A DNA stretch of 64,000 nt from Bacilli bacterium (lineage in GTDB: Bacteria > Bacillota_I > Bacilli_A > RFN20 > CAG-288). A program made the translations under genes and the position numbers. The stretch spans positions 1,528,001 through 1,592,000 of the forward strand of contig JALCLG010000001.1 in NCBI GenBank assembly GCA_022647725.1, given 5' to 3'. Positions 24,337 through 33,483 of this stretch are shown here, piece by piece (positions within the stretch are counted from its first letter, which is position 1; the number at the start of each line of letters is the position of its first letter). A model generated the notes under the pieces. The model worked only from the letters and a program-made list of their open reading frames with translations. It made no database searches and was not told the DNA's origin.

Positions 24337-26267
24337 TAGAAACCGCTCCTCCGGAAAATCTTTTCGATATCGTCTTTGGTAATCTTGATCAAGGTCGGAC
24401 GGCCATGCGGGCAGTTGGCCGGATTCTGACATTTGGACAGATCCCTTAGCAGGCCTTCCATCTCCTCCAAGGACATCGGGTGGTTGGCCTTGATGGATTT
24501 CTTGCAGGCGATATTGGCAATCGTCAGATGCAGCAGCTCAATGGCATCAGTCTTTTCGTCGTTCAGACAGGAACTGACCATATCCCGGATGAGGGCTTCA
24601 TCATCCATGGTGGAAAGGAAGGAGGGAATCTCGGTGACTTTCAGGGTCTTGTCGCCGAAAGGCTCGGTGACAATCCCCAGGCTTAAAAGCCGGGCCTGGT
24701 GCTCATTATCATAGTTCTGCTGTTCCTTGAAGGAGAGCTCCAAGGTAATCGGAACCAAAGGAACGACACGGCTGCGGACCGAGCGGAACAGGGCTTCGGT
24801 CTTCTCATAGTTGATGCGCTCCGCGGCGGCATGCTGGTCGATGAGATAGAAGCAGTCCGTGCTGTCACAGACGATATAGGTATGGAGAATCTGACCTAAG
24901 GGATGCATTTCCGGAAGCTTGCCGGTGCTGTTCAGGTTCTGGAAAGCCTCTGAATAGAAGGCAGAATCCTCTGAGACGGGACCAGTCGAAGAAGCCATTT
25001 GGGAAAGATCCTTCTTGGGGTAGTCTTCGCTAGGCTGGGCCGATGAGGCTTCCGGCTTTCTTGCAAAGTCCTGAACGCTTTCGGCTTCATAGGTCTTGTC
25101 AAAGGGCAGGGAATCCTGGAAGGTGACCTGCTTTTCCGGCGAGGCCTGAGCGATGGGATTCTCGGGGGTGCTTTCCTGGAGCTTCTGAGCTTCCTCACTC
25201 TTCAGGTCGGCGACATCGAAAGGCTCCTCCAAGGAGAGGTCCTTGGTGGTCTTCTGGTCTTCGCTGGCTGCGTAAATCGGCTTCTTGGCCGTCAGAATCT
25301 CCAAAATGGAGGCCTGCAACGAGCGGGCGATGTCTTCCTCGGCCGAGATCCGGACTTCCTTCTTGGTCGGATGGACGTTGACATCCACCAAAGAGGGATC
25401 AATGGTCAGGCAGATGATGGTAAACGGATAGCGGAGCGGTGGGAGATAATCCCGATAAGCATCCTCAACCGCCTTGTTCAGCTTGTAATCATAAATGTAA
25501 CGCTGATTGAGGAAGGTCAGCATATTGTAGCGCTTGGAATAGCTGACTTCCGGCTTGGAGACGAATCCGGTATAGCTGAAGCCATACTCTTCCTGGTGAA
25601 TCGGATAAAGCGAGAGGGCCAAGGTGTTGCCATAGATCTTCTGGATGGTCTCATTAAGATCCCCGCGGCCGCTGGTGCGGAAGATTTCCTTGCCGTCGAT
25701 GGCCAGGGTGATGGAGACTTCCGGGAAGCCTAAGGCCAGATGCTCGACGGTCTCGACGATGCTATAGGTTTCGACCTGATTGGACTTGAGATACTTCAGC
25801 CGAGCGGGAGTGTTGTAGAAAAGGTCCTTGACTTCAAAGATGGTGCCTTTGCGGGACGGCGCCTGGGTGACGACCAAGGGTTCGTTGGGTTTGCTTTCGA
25901 CTTTGGTACCGGTGGTTTCGCCGGTCGAGGTCGTCAAAGTCATATGGCTGACGGAAGCAATCGACGGGATGGCCTCCCCGCGGAAGCCTAAGGTCCGGAT
26001 GCGGGCCAGATCGAATTCGGAATGGATCTTGCTGGAGGCATGCCTTAAAAAGCAGGCCTGGGCATCGTCTCTGTCCATGCCGGTGCCATCATCCTTGACC
26101 AGGATCGAGCCTTTGCCGGCATCGGTGACGCCGACATAAATGTTCTGGCTTTTGGCATCCAGGGAATTCTCGACCAGCTCCTTGATGACGGAACTGGGAC
26201 GTTCGATGACTTCGCCGGCCGCGATGAGGTTGGCCAGCTCCGGCTTCATGAGACTGATGACGGACAT
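24336..26267 (-). CDS. mutL: DNA mismatch repair protein MutL
   Basis: Coordinates mismatch recognition with strand incision. 643 residues. N-terminal GHKL ATPase: ELVENSLDAKSQNIYV, DDGTGMDRDDA, TLGFRGEAIPSIASVS; then the transducer domain (VDVNVHPTKKEVR). A long Ser/Glu/Pro-rich linker covers ~340-430. The C-terminal domain has the endonuclease metal motif DQHAAAERINYE and NCPHGRPT, so this is a nicking-type MutL. Starts one base after the mutS stop. Confidence 0.96.
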   Translation of the reverse strand: MSVISLMKPELANLIAAGEVIERPSSVIKELVENSLDAKSQNIYVGVTDAGKGSILVKDDGTGMDRDDAQACFLRHASSKIHSEFDLARIRTLGFRGEAIPSIASVSHMTLTTSTGETTGTKVESKPNEPLVVTQAPSRKGTIFEVKDLFYNTPARLKYLKSNQVETYSIVETVEHLALGFPEVSITLAIDGKEIFRTSGRGDLNETIQKIYGNTLALSLYPIHQEEYGFSYTGFVSKPEVSYSKRYNMLTFLNQRYIYDYKLNKAVEDAYRDYLPPLRYPFTIICLTIDPSLVDVNVHPTKKEVRISAEEDIARSLQASILEILTAKKPIYAASEDQKTTKDLSLEEPFDVADLKSEEAQKLQESTPENPIAQASPEKQVTFQDSLPFDKTYEAESVQDFARKPEASSAQPSEDYPKKDLSQMASSTGPVSEDSAFYSEAFQNLNSTGKLPEMHPLGQILHTYIVCDSTDCFYLIDQHAAAERINYEKTEALFRSVRSRVVPLVPITLELSFKEQQNYDNEHQARLLSLGIVTEPFGDKTLKVTEIPSFLSTMDDEALIRDMVSSCLNDEKTDAIELLHLTIANIACKKSIKANHPMSLEEMEGLLRDLSKCQNPANCPHGRPTLIKITKDDIEKIFRRSGF

Positions 26268-26268
26268 G

Positions 26269-28818
26269 TCAGTTCACCTTCTTTTTGAGATTGATCAGGT
26301 AATTGAGGGCTTCTAAGGGCGACAAGGTCATCGGATCGAGGGCTTTCAGTTCATTGCGGATGGGATCGACGCTGATGGGGGCCGGCTTGATCTCCCGGAT
26401 CTGTGACTCCTGGATCTTGCTCTGACTCTCTAACGACGACAAGAGCTCACTGGCCCTTGTGGTGATTTCACTGGGAAGACCGGCTAACTTAGCGACATTG
26501 ACGCCATACGACTTATCCATCGAGCCCGGCTTCATCTTGTAGAGGAAGGTGACTTTGCCGCTATCTTCACTGACATCGCAGTGGAGATTCTTCACGCCGG
26601 AAATCTTCTCGCTGAGGTGGGTGATCTCATGGTAGTGGGTGGAGAAGAACGTCTTGCAGCGGACGTGGCTCACCAGATATTCGATGATGCTCTGGGCAAT
26701 GGCCATGCCATCGTAGGTGGCCGTTCCCCGGCCGATCTCATCGAAGAGGAACAGCGAATCGGAGGTTGCCCGGCTTAAGGCTTCGGCGACTTCGCTCATC
26801 TCGGTCATGAAGGTGGACTGGCCTTTGATCAGGTTGTCGCTGGCGCCGATGCGGGTATAGAGGGCATCAAAGACGGGAAGCGAGCAGGACGAGGCCGGAA
26901 CAAAGCTGCCGATCTGCGCCAGAATGGCGATCAGACCGAACTCCTTCATATAGGTGGATTTGCCACCCATGTTGGGACCGGTGATGATGAGGACATCCGT
27001 GTCGGTGTCCATCTCATAATCATTGGCGACAAAGAGGACATCCGGGGCAGCCTTTTCGATGATCGGGTGGCGGGCATCCTTGATGTGAATGGCTTTTTCG
27101 GCATTGAACGTCGGGCGGATATAATGGTTATCGCTGGCGACGGATGCTAAGGTTAAATAATAATCCAATTCGCTGATGGCAAGAGAAGTTTGCTGTATCT
27201 TCTGGGTCTCCAAAGAAACCTTCTGACGGAGGTCCTTGAAGAGCTTGTACTCTAACGACATCCGTTCATCCTTGGCTCTGAGGATCCGGTCTTCCTTCTC
27301 CTTGAGCTCTTCGGTGATGTAACGTTCGCCGGTCTTGATGGTCTGCTTGCGGATGTAGCCAAATTCCGGCTTCACCAGCCCTACCTGTCCGGCACTGACT
27401 TCAATGTAGTAGCCGAAGACGGTATTGAAGCCGACCTTCAGATTGTGAATGCCGGTGCGTTCCTTTTCCTTGATCTCGAGGTTGCTGATCCAGGTCTTGG
27501 CATCGCTGGTCAGGTCGATCAGCTCATCCAGCGCCGGGTCATAGCCCTTCTTGAAGATTTCGCCTTCGGTGATGGTCAGAGGGCAGTCTTCGGAGATGGC
27601 TTTCTCTAAGAGAGCCACCAAGTCGGAATAGTCGCCTAAGCCCCGGACGATCGGAACCAGTTCAGGTATATTCGTCAGGGTATCCAAGGTTTTCCGTAAG
27701 GTCGGAACCAAGGCCAGGGATTTCTTCAGCTGCAGCAGGTCGTGGCCATTGCAGTTCTCATAGCCCATCCGGGCGATGAGACGCTCCATATCGAAACAGC
27801 TGGAAAGGTCGTTCCGCAGCGTTTCCCGTTCCAGATAATGGGTGACGAAAGCCTCCGTCAGATTCAGACGGCGCTCAATCTCTTCCTGGCTGGCACTGGG
27901 TTCGAGGATCTGGGCTTTCAGATAACGTGATCCCATCGGGGTCTTGGTCTGATTCAGAAGCCAGTAGAGAGTTCCGAAGGTCTTGCCATCCAAAGAACGG
28001 ATCAGCTCCATGTTGGTCTGGGCGGAATAATCGATGGTCATGGTCTTTAAGGCCATCAGGTTCTTGACCGGCTTGAAGTAGCTTAACGGACGCCGTTCCA
28101 TGGTGACGAGATAATTGTAAAGACGGGCGGCACAGTCGACCTGCCGGTCATCCTTGAGATTGGCAAATAACGGCTCCATCTCCAAGGAAGTCGAGGCATC
28201 GTTGGAATAGGAAATCACCATCGTGGAGTTGTTCTTCACGAAAAGAATGGTCGGGGCATCGAGGCTTGTCGGGACAATCAGTTCCCGGACATCAAAGGAG
28301 AGCAGCTTCTCCAGAATCTCTTCCTTGCTGTTCGCCAGATTGACGCATTTCATCTCGCCGGTGGAAAGATCGGCGATGGTGATGACCGCCATGTTCCCGT
28401 ACAGTCCTAAGGAAGCGATGAAGTTGTTGTCGGTCGTCTCAATATCGAGGTTGGCGCCAGGGGTGATGATCTGAATGACATCCCGCTTGACCAGCTTCTT
28501 GGTCAGCTTCGGGTCTTCGACCTGTTCGCAGATAGCGACCTTGTGGCCGTTGTCGACCAGCTTCTGGGCATAGCTGAGATAGGCATGATGAGGAATGCCG
28601 CACATCGGAATGGTCTTGCCGTTGCCGCAGGCTTTGCGGGTGAGGAATAGCTGCAGTTCATGGCTGGCCAGCTCGGCGTCATCCAAAAACATTTCATAGA
28701 AATCGCCTATGCGGAAGAAAATGATGATGTCGCCGTATTTTTTCTTGACCTCGAGGTACTGTTCGACCATCGGGGTGAAATTGGAATCAGACGACTCGTT
28801 TTTGTTGGAATTGCTCAT
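26269..28818 (-). CDS. mutS: DNA mismatch recognition ATPase MutS
   Basis: 849 residues, full length for MutS1. Domain I has the mismatch wedge FFRIGDFYEMF (~34-44), where the Phe-x-Glu is FYE. The lever/clamp domain spans ~260-560, and the ATPase has GPNMGGKSTYMKE (Walker A), LFLFDEIGRGTATYDG (Walker B) and FFSTHYHE. The C-terminal helix-turn-helix dimerisation region is present. Weak ribosome site; its own extended -10 lies 15 bases upstream. Precedes mutL by one base. Confidence 0.97.
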   Translation of the reverse strand: MSNSNKNESSDSNFTPMVEQYLEVKKKYGDIIIFFRIGDFYEMFLDDAELASHELQLFLTRKACGNGKTIPMCGIPHHAYLSYAQKLVDNGHKVAICEQVEDPKLTKKLVKRDVIQIITPGANLDIETTDNNFIASLGLYGNMAVITIADLSTGEMKCVNLANSKEEILEKLLSFDVRELIVPTSLDAPTILFVKNNSTMVISYSNDASTSLEMEPLFANLKDDRQVDCAARLYNYLVTMERRPLSYFKPVKNLMALKTMTIDYSAQTNMELIRSLDGKTFGTLYWLLNQTKTPMGSRYLKAQILEPSASQEEIERRLNLTEAFVTHYLERETLRNDLSSCFDMERLIARMGYENCNGHDLLQLKKSLALVPTLRKTLDTLTNIPELVPIVRGLGDYSDLVALLEKAISEDCPLTITEGEIFKKGYDPALDELIDLTSDAKTWISNLEIKEKERTGIHNLKVGFNTVFGYYIEVSAGQVGLVKPEFGYIRKQTIKTGERYITEELKEKEDRILRAKDERMSLEYKLFKDLRQKVSLETQKIQQTSLAISELDYYLTLASVASDNHYIRPTFNAEKAIHIKDARHPIIEKAAPDVLFVANDYEMDTDTDVLIITGPNMGGKSTYMKEFGLIAILAQIGSFVPASSCSLPVFDALYTRIGASDNLIKGQSTFMTEMSEVAEALSRATSDSLFLFDEIGRGTATYDGMAIAQSIIEYLVSHVRCKTFFSTHYHEITHLSEKISGVKNLHCDVSEDSGKVTFLYKMKPGSMDKSYGVNVAKLAGLPSEITTRASELLSSLESQSKIQESQIREIKPAPISVDPIRNELKALDPMTLSPLEALNYLINLKKKVN

Positions 28819-28833
28819 AAAAAATACCGTCTT

Positions 28834-28842
28834 ATTATACCA
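28834..28842 (-). promoter_or_regulatory. Extended -10 promoter before mutS
   Basis: TGGTATAAT on the minus strand matches the extended -10 (TGnTATAAT), ending 15 bases before the mutS ATG in the 61-bp gap after ymcA. No good -35 is needed for this class. It would give mutS-mutL an internal promoter inside the long operon. Confidence 0.55.
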
Positions 28843-28879
28843 CCACCAACGGGCTTGTCTTACCGAAAGAAAGACGTCT

Positions 28880-29194
28880 TCAGAGACTGGCCTGAGCCAG
28901 CTCTTTCGTTAGCTCCTTCAGTTCGTCCTGGACCTGATGATACGTCACCACCAACGGATCGCTCTGATATCTTTCGTAAAGATGCTGGGCTTGCTTCAGA
29001 GTTTCCTCTTTTTCCTTGCCGGAAAGGAACTTCAAGCTCTTCTTCAGCAGCTCTTCCTGCGTCTGGATATCCTGGAGATGCTTGTCTTCCTGAATGGTTT
29101 TTGCCAGGGTGAGATAGCGCTGGTAAAGAGGCAAGGAATGGAAATCCTTGATCAGCGTATTGGCTTGCTGCTCCAGACTTTCTTTTTCAGTCAT
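28880..29194 (-). CDS. ymcA: YlbF/YmcA-family protein (RicA-like)
   Basis: 104 residues, all-helical, with the family pattern ANTLIKDFHSLPLYQRYLTL and LKFLSGKEKEETLKQAQ. In Bacillus subtilis YmcA (RicA) with YlbF and YaaT binds RNase Y and affects mRNA processing. Position between miaB and mutS is the same as in B. subtilis, which supports YmcA over YlbF. The ATG overlaps the miaB end by 8 bp. Cysteines for the Fe-S clusters reported for the Bacillus complex are absent here. Confidence 0.75.
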   Translation of the reverse strand: MTEKESLEQQANTLIKDFHSLPLYQRYLTLAKTIQEDKHLQDIQTQEELLKKSLKFLSGKEKEETLKQAQHLYERYQSDPLVVTYHQVQDELKELTKELAQASL

Positions 29195-30638
29195 CGACCA
29201 CCTCCCCGATCAAGGAATATGTATGGGATTCCAAGATCTTCACTAAGCGGATCTGACCGATGAGCGACGCGTCGCCTTTCACATGGACAAGCTTCCCATG
29301 GGGATCCAGTCCGGTAATCATTCCATCGTCTTTCTTCGATACACTTTCAAAAAGCACTTTGACCGTCTTATTCAAGAATGTCTCGGCTCTGGCCTGGGTC
29401 TGCTCTTCCAAGAGCTGATGCAGCCTATCAAAGCGGTCATGGATTTCCTTTTCGCTGCTGACGGGTCTCATCTGACTGGCCGGCGTTCCCGGACGGGCTG
29501 AGAAGATGAAGGTATAGGCCGCATCAAAACCGGCCTCCTTGACCAGCGATAACGTCTCTTGGAAATCAGCCTCAGTCTCGCTGGGGAAGCCGACGATGAT
29601 ATCCGTCGTTAAGAAGACATCCGGAAGCCGACTGCGGAGCTGATGGACGATTTCCATATACTGTGCTCTTGTGTAATGCCGGTTCATCGCCTTTAAGACG
29701 GCATCGGAACCCGACTGCACCGGCAGATGAAGGTAAGGCATGATGTTGGGGTACCTGGCCATCACATCGAAGACGGTCGGGTTAAAATCACTGGGATAGG
29801 GAGTCACAAAACGGATCCGGTCAATCCCAGTCTGGGCGACCTTTTCCAGAAGACCGCTGAAAGCATACTTGTCGGAGAAGTCTTTGCCATAGGCATCGAC
29901 ATTCTGACCTAAAAGGACGACCTCCCGATAGCCTTTCTCTTTCAGGCAGCGGACTTCGTTGAGGATATCCTCCTCTTTCCGGCTGCGCTCCTGGCCCCGG
30001 GTATAGGGGACGATGCAATAGGTGCAGAACTTGTTGCAGCCGTACATGATGTTGACGCTGGCACTGACCGAAGAGACACGGGAACCTTCCAAATCGAGCG
30101 GCTCGGCCGTAATGGCATCGCCTTTCGGCCGGACATCGATAATGCCCTGATGATGCCTCAGGGAGTCTTCCAGCAAGGAAGGGAAAGCCATCAGGTTGTT
30201 GGTGCCGAAGATCAGGGACACGAACGGATAGTGGGCGAGGACGTATTTGACCGGTCCTTCTTCCTGCATCACACAGCCGCAGACCGCCACGACCAGTGCC
30301 GGATCTTCCTCAAAGCGGGTTTTGGCCATGCCCAGCTCCCCGTAGAGGTGGTTCTCGGCATTCTCACGGATGGCACAGGTATTGAATAAAATCAAGTCAG
30401 CATCATCAAAAGACTCGCTTTCCTTCAGACCGAAGGAGAGGAGATAGCCCCGGAGGATTTCGGAGTCGCGGACATTGGCCTGACAGCCATAGGTGCGGAT
30501 ACAAAAAATCTTTCCCTGGCCCCAAGACCTAAGGAAAGATGAAGACAGCGATGCTGTCTTCTCGTAATGAATCTCGCCTACCGGACTCCGCTGAGCCGCT
30601 TCCCTCAGCGAGGGAAGCGAGACAAGGCGGTGTTTCAT
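29187..30638 (-). CDS. miaB: tRNA-2-methylthio-N6-dimethylallyladenosine synthase MiaB
   Basis: Radical SAM methylthiotransferase that adds a 2-methylthio group to i6A37, acting after MiaA. 483 residues. N-terminal UPF0004 domain with Cys in CIRTYGCQANVRDSE, FNTCAIREN and CGCVMQEE (second cluster); radical SAM YGCNKFCTYCIVPYTRG; C-terminal TRAM domain (~415-480, KKDDGMITGLDPHGKLVHVKG). Begins 7 nt after spoVS. That MiaB, MiaA and a TcdA-like domain share one operon makes it a tRNA position-37 modification cluster. Confidence 0.96.
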   Translation of the reverse strand: MKHRLVSLPSLREAAQRSPVGEIHYEKTASLSSSFLRSWGQGKIFCIRTYGCQANVRDSEILRGYLLSFGLKESESFDDADLILFNTCAIRENAENHLYGELGMAKTRFEEDPALVVAVCGCVMQEEGPVKYVLAHYPFVSLIFGTNNLMAFPSLLEDSLRHHQGIIDVRPKGDAITAEPLDLEGSRVSSVSASVNIMYGCNKFCTYCIVPYTRGQERSRKEEDILNEVRCLKEKGYREVVLLGQNVDAYGKDFSDKYAFSGLLEKVAQTGIDRIRFVTPYPSDFNPTVFDVMARYPNIMPYLHLPVQSGSDAVLKAMNRHYTRAQYMEIVHQLRSRLPDVFLTTDIIVGFPSETEADFQETLSLVKEAGFDAAYTFIFSARPGTPASQMRPVSSEKEIHDRFDRLHQLLEEQTQARAETFLNKTVKVLFESVSKKDDGMITGLDPHGKLVHVKGDASLIGQIRLVKILESHTYSLIGEVVDD

Positions 30639-30645
30639 GCGTTAA

Positions 30646-31035
30646 CTATTCCTGAGTCGGAGTCGTAGGAGTGGTCGGAGCAGGAGTCGAACCGGCAGCC
30701 GGAGCATCATGCTTCGGGAAGTCGGACGAGACAGCGTGAGCAGGATCGAAAGCAGTCTTCTTGATGTGAAGCATGATGGTCGTGACTTCACGGGTTTCCG
30801 TGGAAGACGGCTCAGAGAAGTTCTGCATCAGGAATTCCGGCTGAACGGTGATATCGCTCGGAGTCTCATCATCTTTAAGGAAGCGGCGGGCAACAATGCA
30901 GGCCTTGACAGCCTGATTGAGAGCACTGGCGCCGACGAGCGAGATCTGAACCTCACCCTCCTGACGGATGTTCCCGGCAATAGCACCTGCTAACTTCTGA
31001 ATTTGCGTGTTTCCACTGGCTTTTAATGTAGTCAT
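30646..31035 (-). CDS. spoVS: SpoVS-like Alba-superfamily protein with Pro/Thr-rich tail
   Basis: 129 residues. Residues 1-90 match SpoVS: MTTLKASGNTQIQKLAGAIA, VQISLVGASALNQAVKACIVARRFL, and a C-terminal strand. SpoVS family proteins are small nucleic-acid-binding-fold proteins (~86 residues); here a 35-40 residue tail (APAAGSTPAPTTPTTPT) is added. First gene of the unit leading to miaB, with its own consensus promoter. Neighbours ymdB and rny are as in Bacillus. No other sporulation gene is visible, so a role outside sporulation is plausible. Confidence 0.85.
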   Translation of the reverse strand: MTTLKASGNTQIQKLAGAIAGNIRQEGEVQISLVGASALNQAVKACIVARRFLKDDETPSDITVQPEFLMQNFSEPSSTETREVTTIMLHIKKTAFDPAHAVSSDFPKHDAPAAGSTPAPTTPTTPTQE

Positions 31036-31063
31036 AATTGGTAAACCTCTTTTCCTTGTATAT

Positions 31064-31091
31064 ATTATAGCGTGTGTCCGAGTGTTTTCAA
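31064..31091 (-). promoter_or_regulatory. Promoter of the spoVS-miaB-ymcA-mutSL-miaA/tcdA-fhs-folD run
   Basis: Minus strand: TTGAAA at 31091-31086, 16-bp spacer, TATAAT at 31069-31064, 28 bases before the spoVS start. AAGAGG lies eight to nine bases before the ATG. The downstream genes are spaced by overlaps or a few bases, except 61 bp before mutS, so the transcript may run over 10 kb. Confidence 0.75.
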
Positions 31092-31134
31092 GAAGAAATG
31101 ATAAGGGTTTCTTTCAAAAAGGACACCGAAAGTC

Positions 31135-31914
31135 TCAAAAAGTCTCATTGACGATTTCAAAGCTGACCGTCTTGCAGGTAGTCGTGTCTACCGTGAGGAT
31201 GACGCCGTTAATCAAGGTTTTGCCTGTGCGGGGGACATCCATATCGAAAGGCATGCCGGTTCTGGTCCGGCCGATGGCGCCTTCCTTGCTGTCGCCCAGA
31301 CACGAGTCATACGCGCCGTTCATGCCGACATCGGTTAAGAAAAATGTACCTTTGTCAAGGAGCTTTGCGTCGTTGGTCTGCACATGGGTATGGGTACCGA
31401 CTAACGCCGTGATGCGGCCATCCGCATATTCGGCCAGACAGCGCTTCTCAGCGGTGGCCTCGGCATGGAAATCCACGATGTGGATCACCGGGGTCTTATC
31501 CAAGGCAACAATCGTGTCCAAGTCCGTAAACGGGTTGCTCTGGGCTAAGGAGCCGGTAAAGACCCGTCCTAAAAGGTTCGTGACCCGGAGGGACAGTTGC
31601 TGACCCTTGACAGGAAATAAGCCTGTGCCGATTCCCGGACAGCTGGGATCGAAATTGTAAGGACGGAGCTGCCGGGAGAAATCAAACCCCGGCGTCAGCG
31701 GATCCTTGCAGTTGTAAAAGTGGTTTCCCGACGTCACGACATCGACGCCTTCTGCAAGAAGCTCCTCATAATGGGCATGGCTTAAACCGTGTCCATGGGT
31801 GGCATTCTCGCCGTTGGCAATTACGAAATCAAAGGACGACTTGGCTAGGTAGGCTTTCACGCCTTCCCGGCCTAAAGGTCCGACAATATCACCTAAGAAA
31901 AGAATCCTAAGCAT
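31135..31914 (-). CDS. ymdB: YmdB-family metallophosphoesterase
   Basis: 259 residues. Metal-binding residues are in FLGDIVGPLGREGV (~6), ANGENATHGHGL (~35), TSGNHFYNC (~62), VDFHAEATAEK (~150) and GTHTHVQTNDAK (~178). In Bacillus YmdB hydrolyses 2',3'-cyclic nucleotides and acts with RNase Y in gene-expression switching. Six bases after the rny stop, so cotranscribed with it, as in Bacillus. Confidence 0.93.
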   Translation of the reverse strand: MLRILFLGDIVGPLGREGVKAYLAKSSFDFVIANGENATHGHGLSHAHYEELLAEGVDVVTSGNHFYNCKDPLTPGFDFSRQLRPYNFDPSCPGIGTGLFPVKGQQLSLRVTNLLGRVFTGSLAQSNPFTDLDTIVALDKTPVIHIVDFHAEATAEKRCLAEYADGRITALVGTHTHVQTNDAKLLDKGTFFLTDVGMNGAYDSCLGDSKEGAIGRTRTGMPFDMDVPRTGKTLINGVILTVDTTTCKTVSFEIVNETF

Positions 31915-31920
31915 CGTTGA

Positions 31921-33483
31921 TTACTTGGCAATCTCAACGGCTCGAGTCTCACGGATGACCGAAACCTTGATCTGACCCGGGAACTGCATATCGGTCTCGA
32001 TCTTCTCACGGATCTGGACAGCCAGGACTTTGGCATCCTCGTCGCTGACCTTCTCCGGAACGACCATGACCCGGACATCCCGGCCCGACTGTAAGGCATA
32101 ACTCGACTGCACGCCACTGAAGGACTTGCAGATGGTCTCTAACTGCTCCAGACGCTTGATGTAAGTTTCCAAGGTTTCGCTGCGGGCACCCGGACGGGCA
32201 GCCGACAAGGTATCGGCAGCAGTGACCAGCTCGGAGATGAGGAACGTCTTGGGGACATCGCCATGATGCGACTCAATGGCATTGATGACCTGCGCCGGCT
32301 CATTGAACTTCTTGGCTAACTCACTGCCCAGCTGGACATGGCTTCCTTCCTGTTCGGCATCAATGGATTTGCCGATATCATGAAGCAGACCGGCCCGCTT
32401 GGCCATCAGGGTATCTAAGCCCAGCTCACTGGCCATGACGGAAGCTAAGTAAGCGACCTGAATCGAGTGATCCAGGACATTCTGACCAAACGACGTACGG
32501 TACTTCAGACGGCCGATGTACGGATAAAGTCCGGCATTGATGCGCGGCAGACCGAGCTTGAAGACGGTCTGTTCGCCGATACGGCGTAAGGAATCATCGA
32601 ATTCGGCAGAAATCTTATTGTAAAGATCTTCGATACGGCCCGGCTGAATACGGCCATCCTTGATCAGCGTCTCCAAGGTCAGCTTGGCCTTTTCACGGCG
32701 GATCGGATCAAAGCAGGAAACGGTGATGGCTTCCGGCGTATCATCAATGATCAAAGAGACACCGAACAGCGCTTCCATCGACTTGATGTTCCGACCTTCA
32801 CGGCCGATGATGCGGCCCTTCATCTCATCCGAAGGCAGGGCAACGGTCGAGGTGGCATGCTCGGTCGTGACATCCTGAGCATACTTCTCCATGGCTAAGC
32901 ACATTAAGGACTTGGCCTTGTCTTCCGCCTGCGACTGCGCTTCTTCTTCGGCCTGCTCCTTGTAGAGAGCAATCCGCTTCATTTCCTTCTCTTCGACCCG
33001 CTTCATCAGTTCGGTCTTGGCATCATCAGTGGTCATGTTGGCGACCTTCTGCAATTCGACGATGATGGAGTCAATCTTCGTCTGCAGATCCTTATCTTTG
33101 ACGATCAAGGCCTGCGACTGCTGCTCCAATTCGTCTTTCTTCTGATCCAAAGCATCCTCACGGGTGATGATGGCATCCTCGCGCTTGTCGAGAGCGGCTT
33201 CCCGCTGATCGAGCTTGGTTTCGCTGGCGACGACACCGGCTTTGCGCTCGGTGATGTCCTTCTCGGCAGCGGCCTTCATCTCATCGACAGTGGATTTGCC
33301 TTCGAATTTCGCATTGGCAAGGATCTTCTCGGCTTTGACATTGGCTTCGTCGATGATCTTCTCACTGGCCTTGTTGGCCCGATTCTTCTTCAACGAAGGA
33401 ATCAGGATGAAAATAAGGCTGGCAATCAACGCTCCGGCAGCGGCGCAGCCGAGAGCAATCAAAATTACAGCAGTAGTATCCAT
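31921..33483 (-). CDS. rny: Ribonuclease Y
   Basis: Membrane-bound endoribonuclease that starts mRNA decay. 520 residues. N-terminal membrane helix (~5-30), long coiled coil (~35-200), KH domain with MKGRIIGREGRNIKSMEALFG-type loop (GRIIGREGRNIK), HD domain with AGLLHDIGKSIDAE, and the C-terminal conserved region ending VIRETRAVEIAK. A leader of more than 200 nt separates it from the recA terminator. Confidence 0.97.
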   Translation of the reverse strand: MDTTAVILIALGCAAAGALIASLIFILIPSLKKNRANKASEKIIDEANVKAEKILANAKFEGKSTVDEMKAAAEKDITERKAGVVASETKLDQREAALDKREDAIITREDALDQKKDELEQQSQALIVKDKDLQTKIDSIIVELQKVANMTTDDAKTELMKRVEEKEMKRIALYKEQAEEEAQSQAEDKAKSLMCLAMEKYAQDVTTEHATSTVALPSDEMKGRIIGREGRNIKSMEALFGVSLIIDDTPEAITVSCFDPIRREKAKLTLETLIKDGRIQPGRIEDLYNKISAEFDDSLRRIGEQTVFKLGLPRINAGLYPYIGRLKYRTSFGQNVLDHSIQVAYLASVMASELGLDTLMAKRAGLLHDIGKSIDAEQEGSHVQLGSELAKKFNEPAQVINAIESHHGDVPKTFLISELVTAADTLSAARPGARSETLETYIKRLEQLETICKSFSGVQSSYALQSGRDVRVMVVPEKVSDEDAKVLAVQIREKIETDMQFPGQIKVSVIRETRAVEIAK

